DNA of 64,000 nucleotides. It comes from Mycobacterium simiae. Lineage in GTDB: Bacteria; Actinomycetota; Actinomycetes; Mycobacteriales; Mycobacteriaceae. A program made the translations under genes and the position numbers. How positions within the stretch are numbered: position 1 is the stretch's first letter; each line of letters begins with the position of its first letter. Positions 16,046 through 23,718 of the stretch are shown in pieces. The stretch is from assembly GCF_010727605.1 (NCBI RefSeq), contig NZ_AP022568.1, positions 2,294,001 through 2,358,000 on the forward strand, read 5' to 3'. Under the pieces are notes generated by a model. It searched no databases. It had not been told where the DNA came from and worked only from the letters and a program-made list of their open reading frames with translations.

Positions 16046-16171
16046 ATGGACCCCAGTCCGGACTACGACGCCAGCGACGAGATCGAGTTTTTCATGCGGT
16101 ACCTGAGCTGGGGCCTGCGCGGGGTGGAGAACGGCCAGGGGTATCCCCCGCCGGCCTATCCGCCCACCTAG
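16046..16171 (+). CDS. 41-residue conserved microprotein, copy 2
   Basis: ATG 16046 to TAG 16171 encodes MDPSPDYDASDEIEFFMRYL then SWGLRGVENGQ and GYPPPAYPPT, the paralogue of the gene at 15700. Length is identical, and changes fall at residues 9, 21, 28, 29, 31 and 41 only. The invariant blocks are the N-terminal PSPDYD-x-SDEIEFFMRYL segment, WGLRGV and the PPPAYPP tail. The final TAG lies in a CTAG shared with the stop of the P450 gene on the other strand. The product is predicted to be cytosolic. A regulator-binding, adaptor or precursor-peptide role would be guesses. Confidence 0.8.
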   Translation: MDPSPDYDASDEIEFFMRYLSWGLRGVENGQGYPPPAYPPT

Positions 16172-17397
16172 CCGCGGTATGCCACGTCGAGGCGTTTGAC
16201 GCCGTTAATCCAGCCGGAGCGCAACCGCTGCGGCTCGGCGAGCTTGGCGATGTCGGGTAGTTGTGCGGCGAGCTCATCGAAGATCAACTTGACCTCCAGG
16301 CGGGCCAAATTGGCGCCGATGCAGTAGTGCGCCCCATTGCCGCCGAAGCTCAGGTGCGGGTTGGGATTGCGGGAGATGTCGAACCGAAAAGGATCGTCGA
16401 AGACTTCCTCGTCGAAGTTTGCCGAGCTGTAGAACAGGCCGACGCGCTGGCCTTCCCGGACGGTGACGCCACCCACTTCGACATCGGCCAGCGCGGTGCG
16501 CTGAAAACAATGCACCGGACTGGCCCACCGGATGATCTCGTCGACCGCGGTGTCGGGTCGGTCCCGTTTGTACAGTTCCCACTGATCCGGGTTGTCCAAG
16601 AACGCGTTCATGCCGTGCGACATCGCGTTGCGGGTGGTTTCGTTTCCGGCCACGGCCAGCAGGATGACGAAGAACGCGAATTCCACGTCACCCAGCGCGT
16701 CGCCGTCGATATCGGCCTCGATCAGTCGGGTGACGATGTCGTCGGCCGGGCATCGGCGTCGCTGGTCGGCCATGTTGTACGCGTAGGCCATCAGCTCGGC
16801 GTTGGCCACGGTCGGGTCGCTGGAGAAGTCCGGATCGTCGGTGTTCATGATGGCGTTGGTCCAGTCGAACAACTTCGCGCGGTCGGCTTCCGGGACACCG
16901 ATCAGGTCGGCGATCGCCAGCAGCGGCAGTTTCATCGCGATGTCGTCGACGAAGTTGCCGTCCTCGTTGCGCGCGGCGTCGCGCACGATGTCGCGCGCCG
17001 CCCCGGCGAGCTTGTCTTCGAGCTGGCCAATCGCGCGCGGGGTGAACAGCCGCGACACCAGCTTGCGCAGCCGGGTGTGCTCGGGCGCGTCGTGGTTGAT
17101 CAGCAGCGCCTTGGTCAGCTCGAGCTGCTCGGCGGTGACCCCTTCGGGCAGGCGCATGACCGCGCCCTTACGGTTCGTCGACCACAGATGGCTGTCTCGT
17201 GAGACGGCCTTGACGTCCTCGTGGCGGCTGATCACCCAGTAGCCGCCGTCGTCGAAGATGGAGTCGGGCTGCGCGTTCCACCAGACCGGCGCGGTGCGGC
17301 GCAGCTCGGCGAATTGGGTCACCGGGAGCCCGGCCAGCAGTACGTCAGGGTCGGTGAAATCGAAGTTCTCGCCGAACGGACACGTCGTTGTGCTCAT
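16168..17397 (-). CDS. cytochrome P450, CYP125-like
   Basis: A 409-residue P450. The I helix is FVILLAVAGNETTRNAMSHGM, the K-helix ExxR is EIIR in VDEIIRWASPVHCFQRTAL, and the haem ligand Cys is in LSFGGNGAHYCIGANLAR. The sequence closely follows M. tuberculosis CYP125 as I remember it (FDFTDPDV, LPVTQFAELRRTAPVWWN, FYSSANFDEEVF, RLRSGWINGVKRL), so hydroxylation of a sterol or similar side chain is the best guess. This is not the CYP125 locus, so it is a paralogue. The start is placed at ATG 17397 (MSTTTCPFG); an ATG at 17409 adds four residues. It is divergent from a TetR gene, with a palindrome at 17404. Confidence 0.87.
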   Translation of the reverse strand: MSTTTCPFGENFDFTDPDVLLAGLPVTQFAELRRTAPVWWNAQPDSIFDDGGYWVISRHEDVKAVSRDSHLWSTNRKGAVMRLPEGVTAEQLELTKALLINHDAPEHTRLRKLVSRLFTPRAIGQLEDKLAGAARDIVRDAARNEDGNFVDDIAMKLPLLAIADLIGVPEADRAKLFDWTNAIMNTDDPDFSSDPTVANAELMAYAYNMADQRRRCPADDIVTRLIEADIDGDALGDVEFAFFVILLAVAGNETTRNAMSHGMNAFLDNPDQWELYKRDRPDTAVDEIIRWASPVHCFQRTALADVEVGGVTVREGQRVGLFYSSANFDEEVFDDPFRFDISRNPNPHLSFGGNGAHYCIGANLARLEVKLIFDELAAQLPDIAKLAEPQRLRSGWINGVKRLDVAYRG

Positions 17398-17403
17398 CAC
17401 AAA

Positions 17404-17419
17404 GATCATACAGATGATC
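17404..17419. promoter_or_regulatory. GATCAT-N4-ATGATC palindrome, candidate TetR operator
   Basis: GATCATACAGATGATC has perfect 6-bp arms around ACAG. It overlaps or abuts the P450 start (17397 or 17409) and lies 49 bases before the proposed start of the divergent TetR gene (17468). A second wider repeat, TCATAC (17406-17411) with GTATGA (17427-17432), overlaps it. The placement fits repression of both genes by the TetR product. Confidence 0.5.
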
Positions 17420-17467
17420 GCAAGACGTATGACCTGTGTCGCGGGACGCGTCGACTATCGTCGCGGT

Positions 17468-18070
17468 GTGCGGACCCGTGGATGGGGCGGCAGTGTTCCC
17501 GCCAGCGACGAGGACGCGGTAGCCCGCATCCTGGCGGCCACCCGCCAGGCCATCGACGAGCGTGGCGACCAAATCACGCTGGCCGATGTCGCGCGCACGC
17601 TGAACGTGACGCGGCAGACCATCTACCACTACTTCGCCTCGACTGACGAGCTGCTGCAGGCAACCGCACTGGAGGCGACCGCCGGTTTCATGGATCAGCT
17701 GGCGACGTCGCTGCACGGCATGACCGACCCGGCGGCAGCCCTCATCGAGGGCATCGGCCTGACCTTGGAACGCTTGCCCAAGGACCCCTACATCGGCTTG
17801 CTGCTCCGGGTGTCGCGCACCGGCGCGTTCGCCGAACAGGTCACCGTCACCAACGAGACCGCGCGCGTGCTGGGACGGTGGATCTTGGATCGCCTCGACG
17901 TCGACTGGTCGGCCTACACTCCCGCCGCGGTCGACGACATCCTGCAGATCGTCCTGCGCACCCTGCAGTCGTTCATTCTGTCCCCGCCGACGGGCGATGG
18001 GACGGAGTTGCGCCGGCTGCTCGCCGTCTGGATCGGCCCGGTCGTCGCGGCGCTACCCCGCCGCAGCTAG
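17468..18070 (+). CDS. TetR-family transcriptional regulator
   Basis: A 200-residue regulator. The HTH spans DEDAVARILAATRQAIDERG then TLADVA-type LADVARTLNVTRQTIYHYFASTDELL (residues about 15-62), followed by an all-helical effector domain. The GTG at 17468 leaves a normal 13-residue lead before the HTH; in-frame ATGs at 17414 and 17429 would add residues and run into the palindrome. It is divergent from the CYP125-like gene and is the natural candidate for its repressor. The TAG stop shares a CTAG with the convergent pntB stop. Confidence 0.83.
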   Translation: MRTRGWGGSVPASDEDAVARILAATRQAIDERGDQITLADVARTLNVTRQTIYHYFASTDELLQATALEATAGFMDQLATSLHGMTDPAAALIEGIGLTLERLPKDPYIGLLLRVSRTGAFAEQVTVTNETARVLGRWILDRLDVDWSAYTPAAVDDILQIVLRTLQSFILSPPTGDGTELRRLLAVWIGPVVAALPRRS

Positions 18071-19491
18071 AGCGCCTTGAGCTCCTCGGCGACCTCGGTC
18101 ACCGACTTCTTCGCGTCGCCGAACAGCATGCTGGTGCCCTCGCCGTAGAACAACGGGTTGTCGATGCCGGCGAACCCGGAATTCATCGATCGCTTGAGCA
18201 CGATCACCGACTTGGCCTTGTCCACGTTGAGGATCGGCATGCCGTAGATCGGACTGGACGCGTCGTTGCGGGCGGCCGGGTTGGTGACGTCGTTAGCCCC
18301 GATGACGATGGCGACGTCGGTGCGGGCGAACTCGTCGTTGATGTCGTCCATGTCCTTCATCGCGTCGTAGTCCACCTCGGCCTCGGCCAGCAGCACGTTC
18401 ATGTGCCCGGGCATCCGGCCCGCCACCGGGTGAATCGCGTACTTCACCGTCACGCCCTTGTCCTCCAGCAGCGACGCCATGTCCTTGACCGCATGCTGCG
18501 CCTGCGCGACGGCCAGCCCGTAGCCGGGCACCACGATCACCTGGTTGGCGTAGGCCATCTGGATCGCCGCGTCGGCGGCTGAGGTGGCCTTGACGGTCTT
18601 GTCGCCGGTGTCACCGCCGCTGGGCGCTACGCCGCCGCCGCCGAACCCGCCCGCGACGATCGCCGGGATGGACCGGTTCATCGCCTTGGCCATCAGGTTG
18701 GTCAGGATCGACCCGGACGCGCCGACGATCATGCCGGCCACGATCATCGCGGTGTTGTTCAGCGCCAGCCCCGCCGCGGCCGCTGACAACCCGGTCATCG
18801 CGTTGAGCAGCGAGATGACCACCGGCATGTCGGCCCCGCCGATGGGCAGCACGACCATCAGGCCCAGCACGCCGGCCGCGGCGAGCAGACCGATCATCCA
18901 CCACAGCGAGGCCCCGCCGGTACCGGGATGGGCGTGCACCCCCACCACGACCGCGGACCCGACCGCCCCGGCCAGCAGGAGCAGGTTGATCGGTTGTTGG
19001 GCCCTGCCGAAACCGATTGGCCGCCCGGAGATGATCTCCTGCAGCTTGCCGAACGCGATGATCGATCCCCAGAACGAGATCGAACCGATGATCGCGGCGA
19101 ACAACGACGCCACCACGATGTGCACGGTTGGGGATTCGCCGTGCTGGAAGGCCGAAAAGCCTTTGGTCTCAAGGAATTCCGCCAGGGCGATCAGCGCGAC
19201 CGTGCCACCGCCCACACCGTTGAAGAACGCCACCAGCTGCGGCATGGCGGTCATCTTGGTCAGCCGGGCGGGCGGAACACCCAGAACGACGCCGACCACC
19301 AGGCCGGCGACGATCAACACCCAGGACTCGTTATGCCGGATCTTGATCAGCGTCGCCGTCACCGCCAGGGCCATACCCACCGCGGCGATCAGGTTTCCGC
19401 GCACCGCGGTCTTCGGGCCGGTCAGCCCCATCAGTCCGTAGATGAAGAGCGCGAAAGAGATGATGTAGAGGCCGATAACCAGATAGTTCAT
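18067..19491 (-). CDS. pntB: NAD(P) transhydrogenase subunit beta
   Basis: A 474-residue protein with about nine membrane helices in the first 260 residues (MNYLVIGLYIISFALFIYGL onward) and the NADP(H)-binding domain III at the C-terminus: VIVVPGYGLAVAQAQHAV, IHPVAGRMPGHMNVLLAEA, GANDVTNPAARNDASSPIYG and KRSMNSGFAGIDNPLFY. With PntAa and PntAb it forms the proton-translocating transhydrogenase, coupling hydride transfer between NADH and NADP+ to the proton gradient. The ATG at 19491 overlaps the PntAb TGA (ATGA). It corresponds to M. tuberculosis Rv0157. Confidence 0.96.
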   Translation of the reverse strand: MNYLVIGLYIISFALFIYGLMGLTGPKTAVRGNLIAAVGMALAVTATLIKIRHNESWVLIVAGLVVGVVLGVPPARLTKMTAMPQLVAFFNGVGGGTVALIALAEFLETKGFSAFQHGESPTVHIVVASLFAAIIGSISFWGSIIAFGKLQEIISGRPIGFGRAQQPINLLLLAGAVGSAVVVGVHAHPGTGGASLWWMIGLLAAAGVLGLMVVLPIGGADMPVVISLLNAMTGLSAAAAGLALNNTAMIVAGMIVGASGSILTNLMAKAMNRSIPAIVAGGFGGGGVAPSGGDTGDKTVKATSAADAAIQMAYANQVIVVPGYGLAVAQAQHAVKDMASLLEDKGVTVKYAIHPVAGRMPGHMNVLLAEAEVDYDAMKDMDDINDEFARTDVAIVIGANDVTNPAARNDASSPIYGMPILNVDKAKSVIVLKRSMNSGFAGIDNPLFYGEGTSMLFGDAKKSVTEVAEELKAL

Positions 19492-19826
19492 TTGGCGACC
19501 GGCGCTTCTTCTTTTTCGGCCTTCGCCTGCGGGGCGGCCTTCTTGCCCTTGAACATGCCCAGCATCCGGTCGGTGACGATGAATCCGCCGATGACGTTCA
19601 GGGTGCCGAACACCACCGCGACGAACAGAATGATCTGCACCGCCAGCGATGGGTGCTCGACCTCACCGAACACCACCAGGGCACCCAGCACCACGATGCC
19701 GTGAATCGCGTTGGTGCCCGACATCAGCGGCGTGTGCAGCGTGTTGGGCACCTTCGAGATCACCGCGAAGCCCACGAATCCGGACAGCACCAGAATCGCG
19801 AGGTTCGCAAAAAGTTCGTCGTACAC
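19488..19826 (-). CDS. pntAb: NAD(P) transhydrogenase subunit alpha 2 (membrane part)
   Basis: A 112-residue protein with three hydrophobic helices (LFANLAILVLSGFVGFAVI, GIVVLGALVVFGEV, AVQIILFVAVVFGTLNVIGGF) and a Lys/Ala-rich tail. It is the small membrane subunit that links the NAD-binding PntAa to PntB. It starts at a GTG (19826) just after the MIRU-like element that ends pntAa, and overlaps pntB by four bases. It corresponds to Rv0156. Confidence 0.94.
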   Translation of the reverse strand: MYDELFANLAILVLSGFVGFAVISKVPNTLHTPLMSGTNAIHGIVVLGALVVFGEVEHPSLAVQIILFVAVVFGTLNVIGGFIVTDRMLGMFKGKKAAPQAKAEKEEAPVAK

Positions 19827-19846
19827 CTAAGAGTCCTTCCGAGGGA

Positions 19847-20980
19847 TCATTTGCGACGCTCCTCCGCATCGCCGCGCTCTGCATCGTCGCCGCCGCGGGT
19901 CACGCATGACTCCGCGATGACTTCGTCGTCGAAGTCCGGGGCCAGCTTTCCGTCGGTGATCAACAGGTCCAACAGTGCGGTGATGTTCTTGCTGTAGAGC
20001 TCGCTGGCGTGCTCGGGCATCGTCGCCGGCAGGTTCAGCGGCGAGGCGATCGTGACGTCGTGTTTGACGACCGTGCGCCCGGGCTCGGTGAGCTCGCAGT
20101 TGCCGCCGGTCTCGCCGGCCAGATCGACCACCACGCTGCCCGGCTTCATCGCCTCCACCGCCGCGGCGGTCACCAGGCGCGGCGCCGGCCGGCCGGGGAC
20201 GAGGGCGGTGGTGATCACCACATCGAAACCACCGATGGCCTTTTCCAGCGCCTCCTGCTGCTGCGCGCGTTCGGCGTCGGTGAGCTCGCGGGCGTAGCCG
20301 CCCTCACCCGACGCCGTGATGCCCAGATCAAGCCATTGCGCACCGACCGAGCGCACCTGGTCGGCCACCTCGGGCCGGACGTCATACCCGGTGGTGCGCG
20401 CACCCAAGCGTTTCGCCGTCGCCAGCGCCTGCAGCCCGGCCACACCCACGCCGAGAACCAGCACCGTGGCCGGCTTCACCGTCCCGGCCGCCGTCGTCAG
20501 CATCGGAAAGAACCGGGTCGCCTCCGAGGCCGCCACCAGCACGGCTTTGTAGCCGGCCACGTTGCCCTGCGAGGACAATGCGTCCATCGCCTGGGCGCGC
20601 GAGATGCGCGGAATGGCCTCCAGCGCGAACGCCTGCACACCAGCCGCCCGCAGCGCGCCGATCACGTTGTCGGCATTGCGGGGGGCCAGGAAACCGATCA
20701 GCGTCTGGCCGCTGCGCAGCTTGCCGACCTCGTCGGCGGTGGGCGGCGCAACCTTGACGACGACGTCGGCGGACCAGGCGTCCCCGATGGTGGCGCCGGC
20801 TTCGGTGTAGAGGTGGTCGGGCAGCAGCGCCCGCTCGCCGGCCCCGGACTCGACTACCACGGCCAGCCCACTGTTGACCAGCGACGCAACCGCCTTCGGT
20901 ACCAGCGCGACACGCCGCTCATCGGTGCCGGACTCGGCGACCACGCCGATCTTGACGAGCTCTGTCTGCGCATCTGTCAT
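19847..20980 (-). CDS. pntAa: NAD(P) transhydrogenase subunit alpha 1 (NAD-binding), C-terminus extended by a MIRU
   Basis: A 377-residue cytosolic subunit with the alanine dehydrogenase/PntA fold: KIGVVAESGTDERRVALVP at the N-terminus, SSQGNVAGYKAV in the middle, VLVLGVGVAGLQALATAKRL (Rossmann GxGxxG near residue 175) and GSVVVDLAGETGGNCELTEPG. It binds NAD(H). The last 19 residues are encoded by a MIRU-like insertion; removing one repeat period (19848-19907) would recreate a stop right after Ser of VIAES. Start ATG 20980 is preferred; a GTG at 20995 would add five residues. It corresponds to Rv0155. Confidence 0.94.
   Translation of the reverse strand: MTDAQTELVKIGVVAESGTDERRVALVPKAVASLVNSGLAVVVESGAGERALLPDHLYTEAGATIGDAWSADVVVKVAPPTADEVGKLRSGQTLIGFLAPRNADNVIGALRAAGVQAFALEAIPRISRAQAMDALSSQGNVAGYKAVLVAASEATRFFPMLTTAAGTVKPATVLVLGVGVAGLQALATAKRLGARTTGYDVRPEVADQVRSVGAQWLDLGITASGEGGYARELTDAERAQQQEALEKAIGGFDVVITTALVPGRPAPRLVTAAAVEAMKPGSVVVDLAGETGGNCELTEPGRTVVKHDVTIASPLNLPATMPEHASELYSKNITALLDLLITDGKLAPDFDDEVIAESCVTRGGDDAERGDAEERRK
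19848..19907 (-). repeat. MIRU-like element at the pntAa-pntAb junction
   Basis: On the minus strand the element runs from ATGCGTGACC (19907) to the ATGA at 19850-19847. Its core GACGATGCAGAGCG and following GCGATG-GGAGGAGCG match the mycobacterial interspersed repetitive unit as I remember it, and a second copy lies at 61050-61113. The period between the two flanking ATGs is 57 bp, so it adds 19 in-frame codons to pntAa. Confidence 0.75.
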
Positions 20981-21051
20981 GGCGCGTACATCCACTTTCC
21001 TTGCTCAGCTGCCGTGGCGGAACCACATTGAGTTGAACACCATAGCGGCCG

Positions 21052-21522
21052 TCACCAAAGCGGGATCTCCTGCCCGTGTTCGGCGGCCGGGCGGGGGCCG
21101 AAGTAGCGCCGTTCGGATTCGTCGATCGGCACGTCGTTGATGCTGGCCTCGCGGCGAGCCATCAACCCGTTGGGCGCGAACTCCCACAGTTCGTTTCCGT
21201 AGCTGCGATACCACTGCCCGGCCGCGTCGTGGCATTCGTACTGGAACCGCACGGCGATCCGGTTGTCGTGGAAATCCCACAGCGACTTGCGCAGCGAGTA
21301 ATCGAGCTCGCGCTGCCACTTGCGGGTCAAAAATGCGACGATCTCGGCCCGACCGACCACGTGTTCGTGGCGATTACGCCACTGCGAGTCCGGCGTATAC
21401 GCCAGGCTGACCTTCTCCGGATCGCAAGTGTTCCACGCATCTTCGGCGGCTTGGACCTTCTGCAGCGCCGTTTCGTAGGTGAACGGCGGGAAGGGGGGAC
21501 GGGCTTCGACATCGTCGGTCAT
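21052..21522 (-). CDS. DUF1348 / NTF2-like protein
   Basis: A 156-residue protein with the DUF1348 pattern: [60 protein letters not shown] and [20 protein letters not shown]. This family has the NTF2 cone fold and no assigned reaction. Start ATG 21522 ([10 protein letters not shown]) is favoured; a start at 21579 is possible but adds an unconserved lead. It is transcribed towards the pnt operon, 56-70 bases before its start, and divergently from fadE2. Confidence 0.78.
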   Translation of the reverse strand: MTDDVEARPPFPPFTYETALQKVQAAEDAWNTCDPEKVSLAYTPDSQWRNRHEHVVGRAEIVAFLTRKWQRELDYSLRKSLWDFHDNRIAVRFQYECHDAAGQWYRSYGNELWEFAPNGLMARREASINDVPIDESERRYFGPRPAAEHGQEIPLW

Positions 21523-21646
21523 GCGTTCATCCTGCTCGATCACTGCTGCCGCGCACACGTCGGGCGGGCGGGTGTTCACCCATGGTTCAGCAGCCGCAGC
21601 GACGGCCTGAAACCGGGCACCGCGGCGGGTGTCCTATCGTGACGGG

Positions 21647-22876
21647 ATGGACTTCGCGATGTCGGCCAAGGCCACCGACTACCACAAGCGGTTGTCCGAC
21701 TTCATGACCGAGTTTGTCTTTCCGGCTGAGGCCGCCTACGACAACTATCGCGACGAGGCCGGCCCCAACGACCACACCGTTCCTCCCGTCATCGAGGAGC
21801 TCAAGACCAAGGCCAAAGAACGCGGCCTGTGGAACCTATTCCTGCCGTCCGAGTCGGGGCTGACCAACCTGGACTACGCGCCGCTTGCGGAGCTGACCGG
21901 CTGGAGCCTGGAGCTCGCGCCGGAAGCGGTCAACTGTGCGGCACCCGACACCGGCAACATGGAGACTCTGCACCTATTCGCCACGGAGGAGCAGCGCAAG
22001 CAGTGGCTGGAGCCGTTGCTGGCCGGCGAGATTCGTAGCGCGTTCTCGATGACCGAGCCGGCGGTGGCCAGTAGCGATGCCCGCAACATCCAAACGTCCA
22101 TCGTGCGCGACGGCTCCGACTACGTGATCAACGGCCGTAAGTGGTGGACATCCGGTGCGTCGGACCCGCGCTGCAAGATCCTGATCGTGATGGGCCGCAC
22201 CAACCCGGAAGCGGCCAGCCACCAACAGCAGTCGATGGTGCTGGTGCCGATCGACACCCCGGGCGTGACGGTGCTGCGCTCCACCACGGTGTTCGGCTAC
22301 CAGGACCAGCCCGGGCATTGCGAGATCAACTACGACAACGTCCGGGTACCGGTCACCAACCTGCTCGGCGAAGAGGGCGGCGGCTTCGCCATCGCCCAGG
22401 CCCGGCTTGGTCCCGGCCGCATCCACCATTGCATGCGCGCGCTCGGCGCGGCCGAACGCGCCCTGGCGCTGATGGTGCACCGGGCGAACAACCGGATCGC
22501 CTTCGGCCGCCCGCTGGCCGACCAGGGTCTGGTCCAGCAGTCGATTGCGAAGTCCCGCAATGAAATCGATCAGGCCAGACTGCTTTGTGAAAAGGCGGCG
22601 TGGACCATCGACCAGCACGGCAACAAGGCCGCGCACCTGTTGGTCTCGCAGATCAAGGCGGTGGCGCCGCAGGTCGCCTGCGACGTCATCGACCGCGCTA
22701 TCCAGGTGCACGGCGCCGCCGGCGTCAGCGACGACACGGTGCTGGCCCGCATGTACAGCTGGCACCGCGCCATGCGGATCTTCGACGGCCCGGACGAGGT
22801 GCACATGCGCACCATCGCGCGCACCGAGATCGGTCGCGAGCCCTCAGCCCTCGCCGCGGCGGTCACCGGAAGATGA
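21647..22876 (+). CDS. fadE2: acyl-CoA dehydrogenase FadE2
   Basis: A 409-residue acyl-CoA dehydrogenase. SAFSMTEPAVASSDARNIQT and YVINGRKWWTSGASDPRCK mark the FAD/acyl-binding middle domain, and QVHGAAGVSDDTVLARMYSW with RIFDGPDEVHMRTIARTEI the C-terminal domain, the form seen in ACAD10/11-like enzymes. It should oxidise an acyl-CoA, possibly 4-hydroxy or branched, by family analogy. Start ATG 21647 (MDFAMSAK) has GTGACGGG upstream; the frame opens earlier at 21629. Its TGA overlaps the ptbB ATG (ATGA), as in M. tuberculosis Rv0154c-Rv0153c, so the two are coupled. Confidence 0.92.
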   Translation: MDFAMSAKATDYHKRLSDFMTEFVFPAEAAYDNYRDEAGPNDHTVPPVIEELKTKAKERGLWNLFLPSESGLTNLDYAPLAELTGWSLELAPEAVNCAAPDTGNMETLHLFATEEQRKQWLEPLLAGEIRSAFSMTEPAVASSDARNIQTSIVRDGSDYVINGRKWWTSGASDPRCKILIVMGRTNPEAASHQQQSMVLVPIDTPGVTVLRSTTVFGYQDQPGHCEINYDNVRVPVTNLLGEEGGGFAIAQARLGPGRIHHCMRALGAAERALALMVHRANNRIAFGRPLADQGLVQQSIAKSRNEIDQARLLCEKAAWTIDQHGNKAAHLLVSQIKAVAPQVACDVIDRAIQVHGAAGVSDDTVLARMYSWHRAMRIFDGPDEVHMRTIARTEIGREPSALAAAVTGR

Positions 22877-23706
22877 CCGAGGCGGTGCGGGAACTGTCCG
22901 GCGCGTGGAACTTTCGCGACGTCGCCGACGGCACGCCCGCGATTCGGCCCGGCCGGCTGTTCCGGTCCGGTGAGCTGAGCCGGCTCGACGACCATGGGCG
23001 CGCGACGCTGCGCGAGTTGGGCATCACCGACATCGCCGACCTGCGGGCCAGCCGCGAGGTTGCCCGCCGCGGGCCGGGACTGGTTCCCGAGGGTGTCGAG
23101 ATCCACTTGCTGCCCTTCCCCGACCTGGGCGATGACGTGCCGAGCGATGACCCCAACGAATCGGCGCCACACGAAACCGCGTTCCGACGGTTGTTCGAGG
23201 GCGAGCCCGGCGAATCCGACGACGCCATCAACGCGACGGCTGTTCGCTACATGATCGACGAGTACGCGGAATTCCCCATCCGCAACGGAGCCCGGCAAGC
23301 GGTGCACCGGGTCATCACCCTGCTGGCGGCCGGACGCCCGGTGCTCACGCACTGCTTTGCGGGCAAGGATCGCACCGGCTTCGTCATCGCCACCGTGCTG
23401 GAGACCATCGGCATCGACCGTGACACCATCATCGCCGACTATCTGCGCAGCAATGCCGCCGTACCGCAGCTGCGCGAGCACATCTACGACATGATCCAGC
23501 ACCGGCCCGACGTCGAGCTCACCCCCGAGGTGGAGACGTTCACCGCGGCGCGGTTGTCCGACGGTGTTCTCGGCGTGCGCCCCGAGTACCTGGACGCCGC
23601 GCGTCGCACCATCGACGAAGAGTTCGGCTCACTGCAGGCCTACCTGCGCAGCGCAGGTATCGCGCAGGCGGATGTGGACCGCCTGCGCGACGAGCTGCTC
23701 GGCTGA
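22873..23706 (+). CDS. ptbB: PtpB-type dual-specificity protein/phosphoinositide phosphatase
   Basis: A 277-residue phosphatase, against 276 in M. tuberculosis PtpB (Rv0153c). The P-loop signature is HCFAGKDRTGF (residues about 159-169) with Cys as nucleophile and Arg for phosphate binding; the general acid is likely in the DDPNE to FPIRNGARQAV lid region. N-terminal AWNFRDVADGTPAIRPGRLFRSGELSR (two parts) is the family start. In M. tuberculosis the protein is exported without a classical signal and acts on host phosphotyrosine and phosphoinositides; export here is inferred. None of the PE1/PE2/Rv0149 genes that follow in M. tuberculosis are present downstream. Confidence 0.93.
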   Translation: MTEAVRELSGAWNFRDVADGTPAIRPGRLFRSGELSRLDDHGRATLRELGITDIADLRASREVARRGPGLVPEGVEIHLLPFPDLGDDVPSDDPNESAPHETAFRRLFEGEPGESDDAINATAVRYMIDEYAEFPIRNGARQAVHRVITLLAAGRPVLTHCFAGKDRTGFVIATVLETIGIDRDTIIADYLRSNAAVPQLREHIYDMIQHRPDVELTPEVETFTAARLSDGVLGVRPEYLDAARRTIDEEFGSLQAYLRSAGIAQADVDRLRDELLG

Positions 23707-23718
23707 CGCGCTGAGGTA

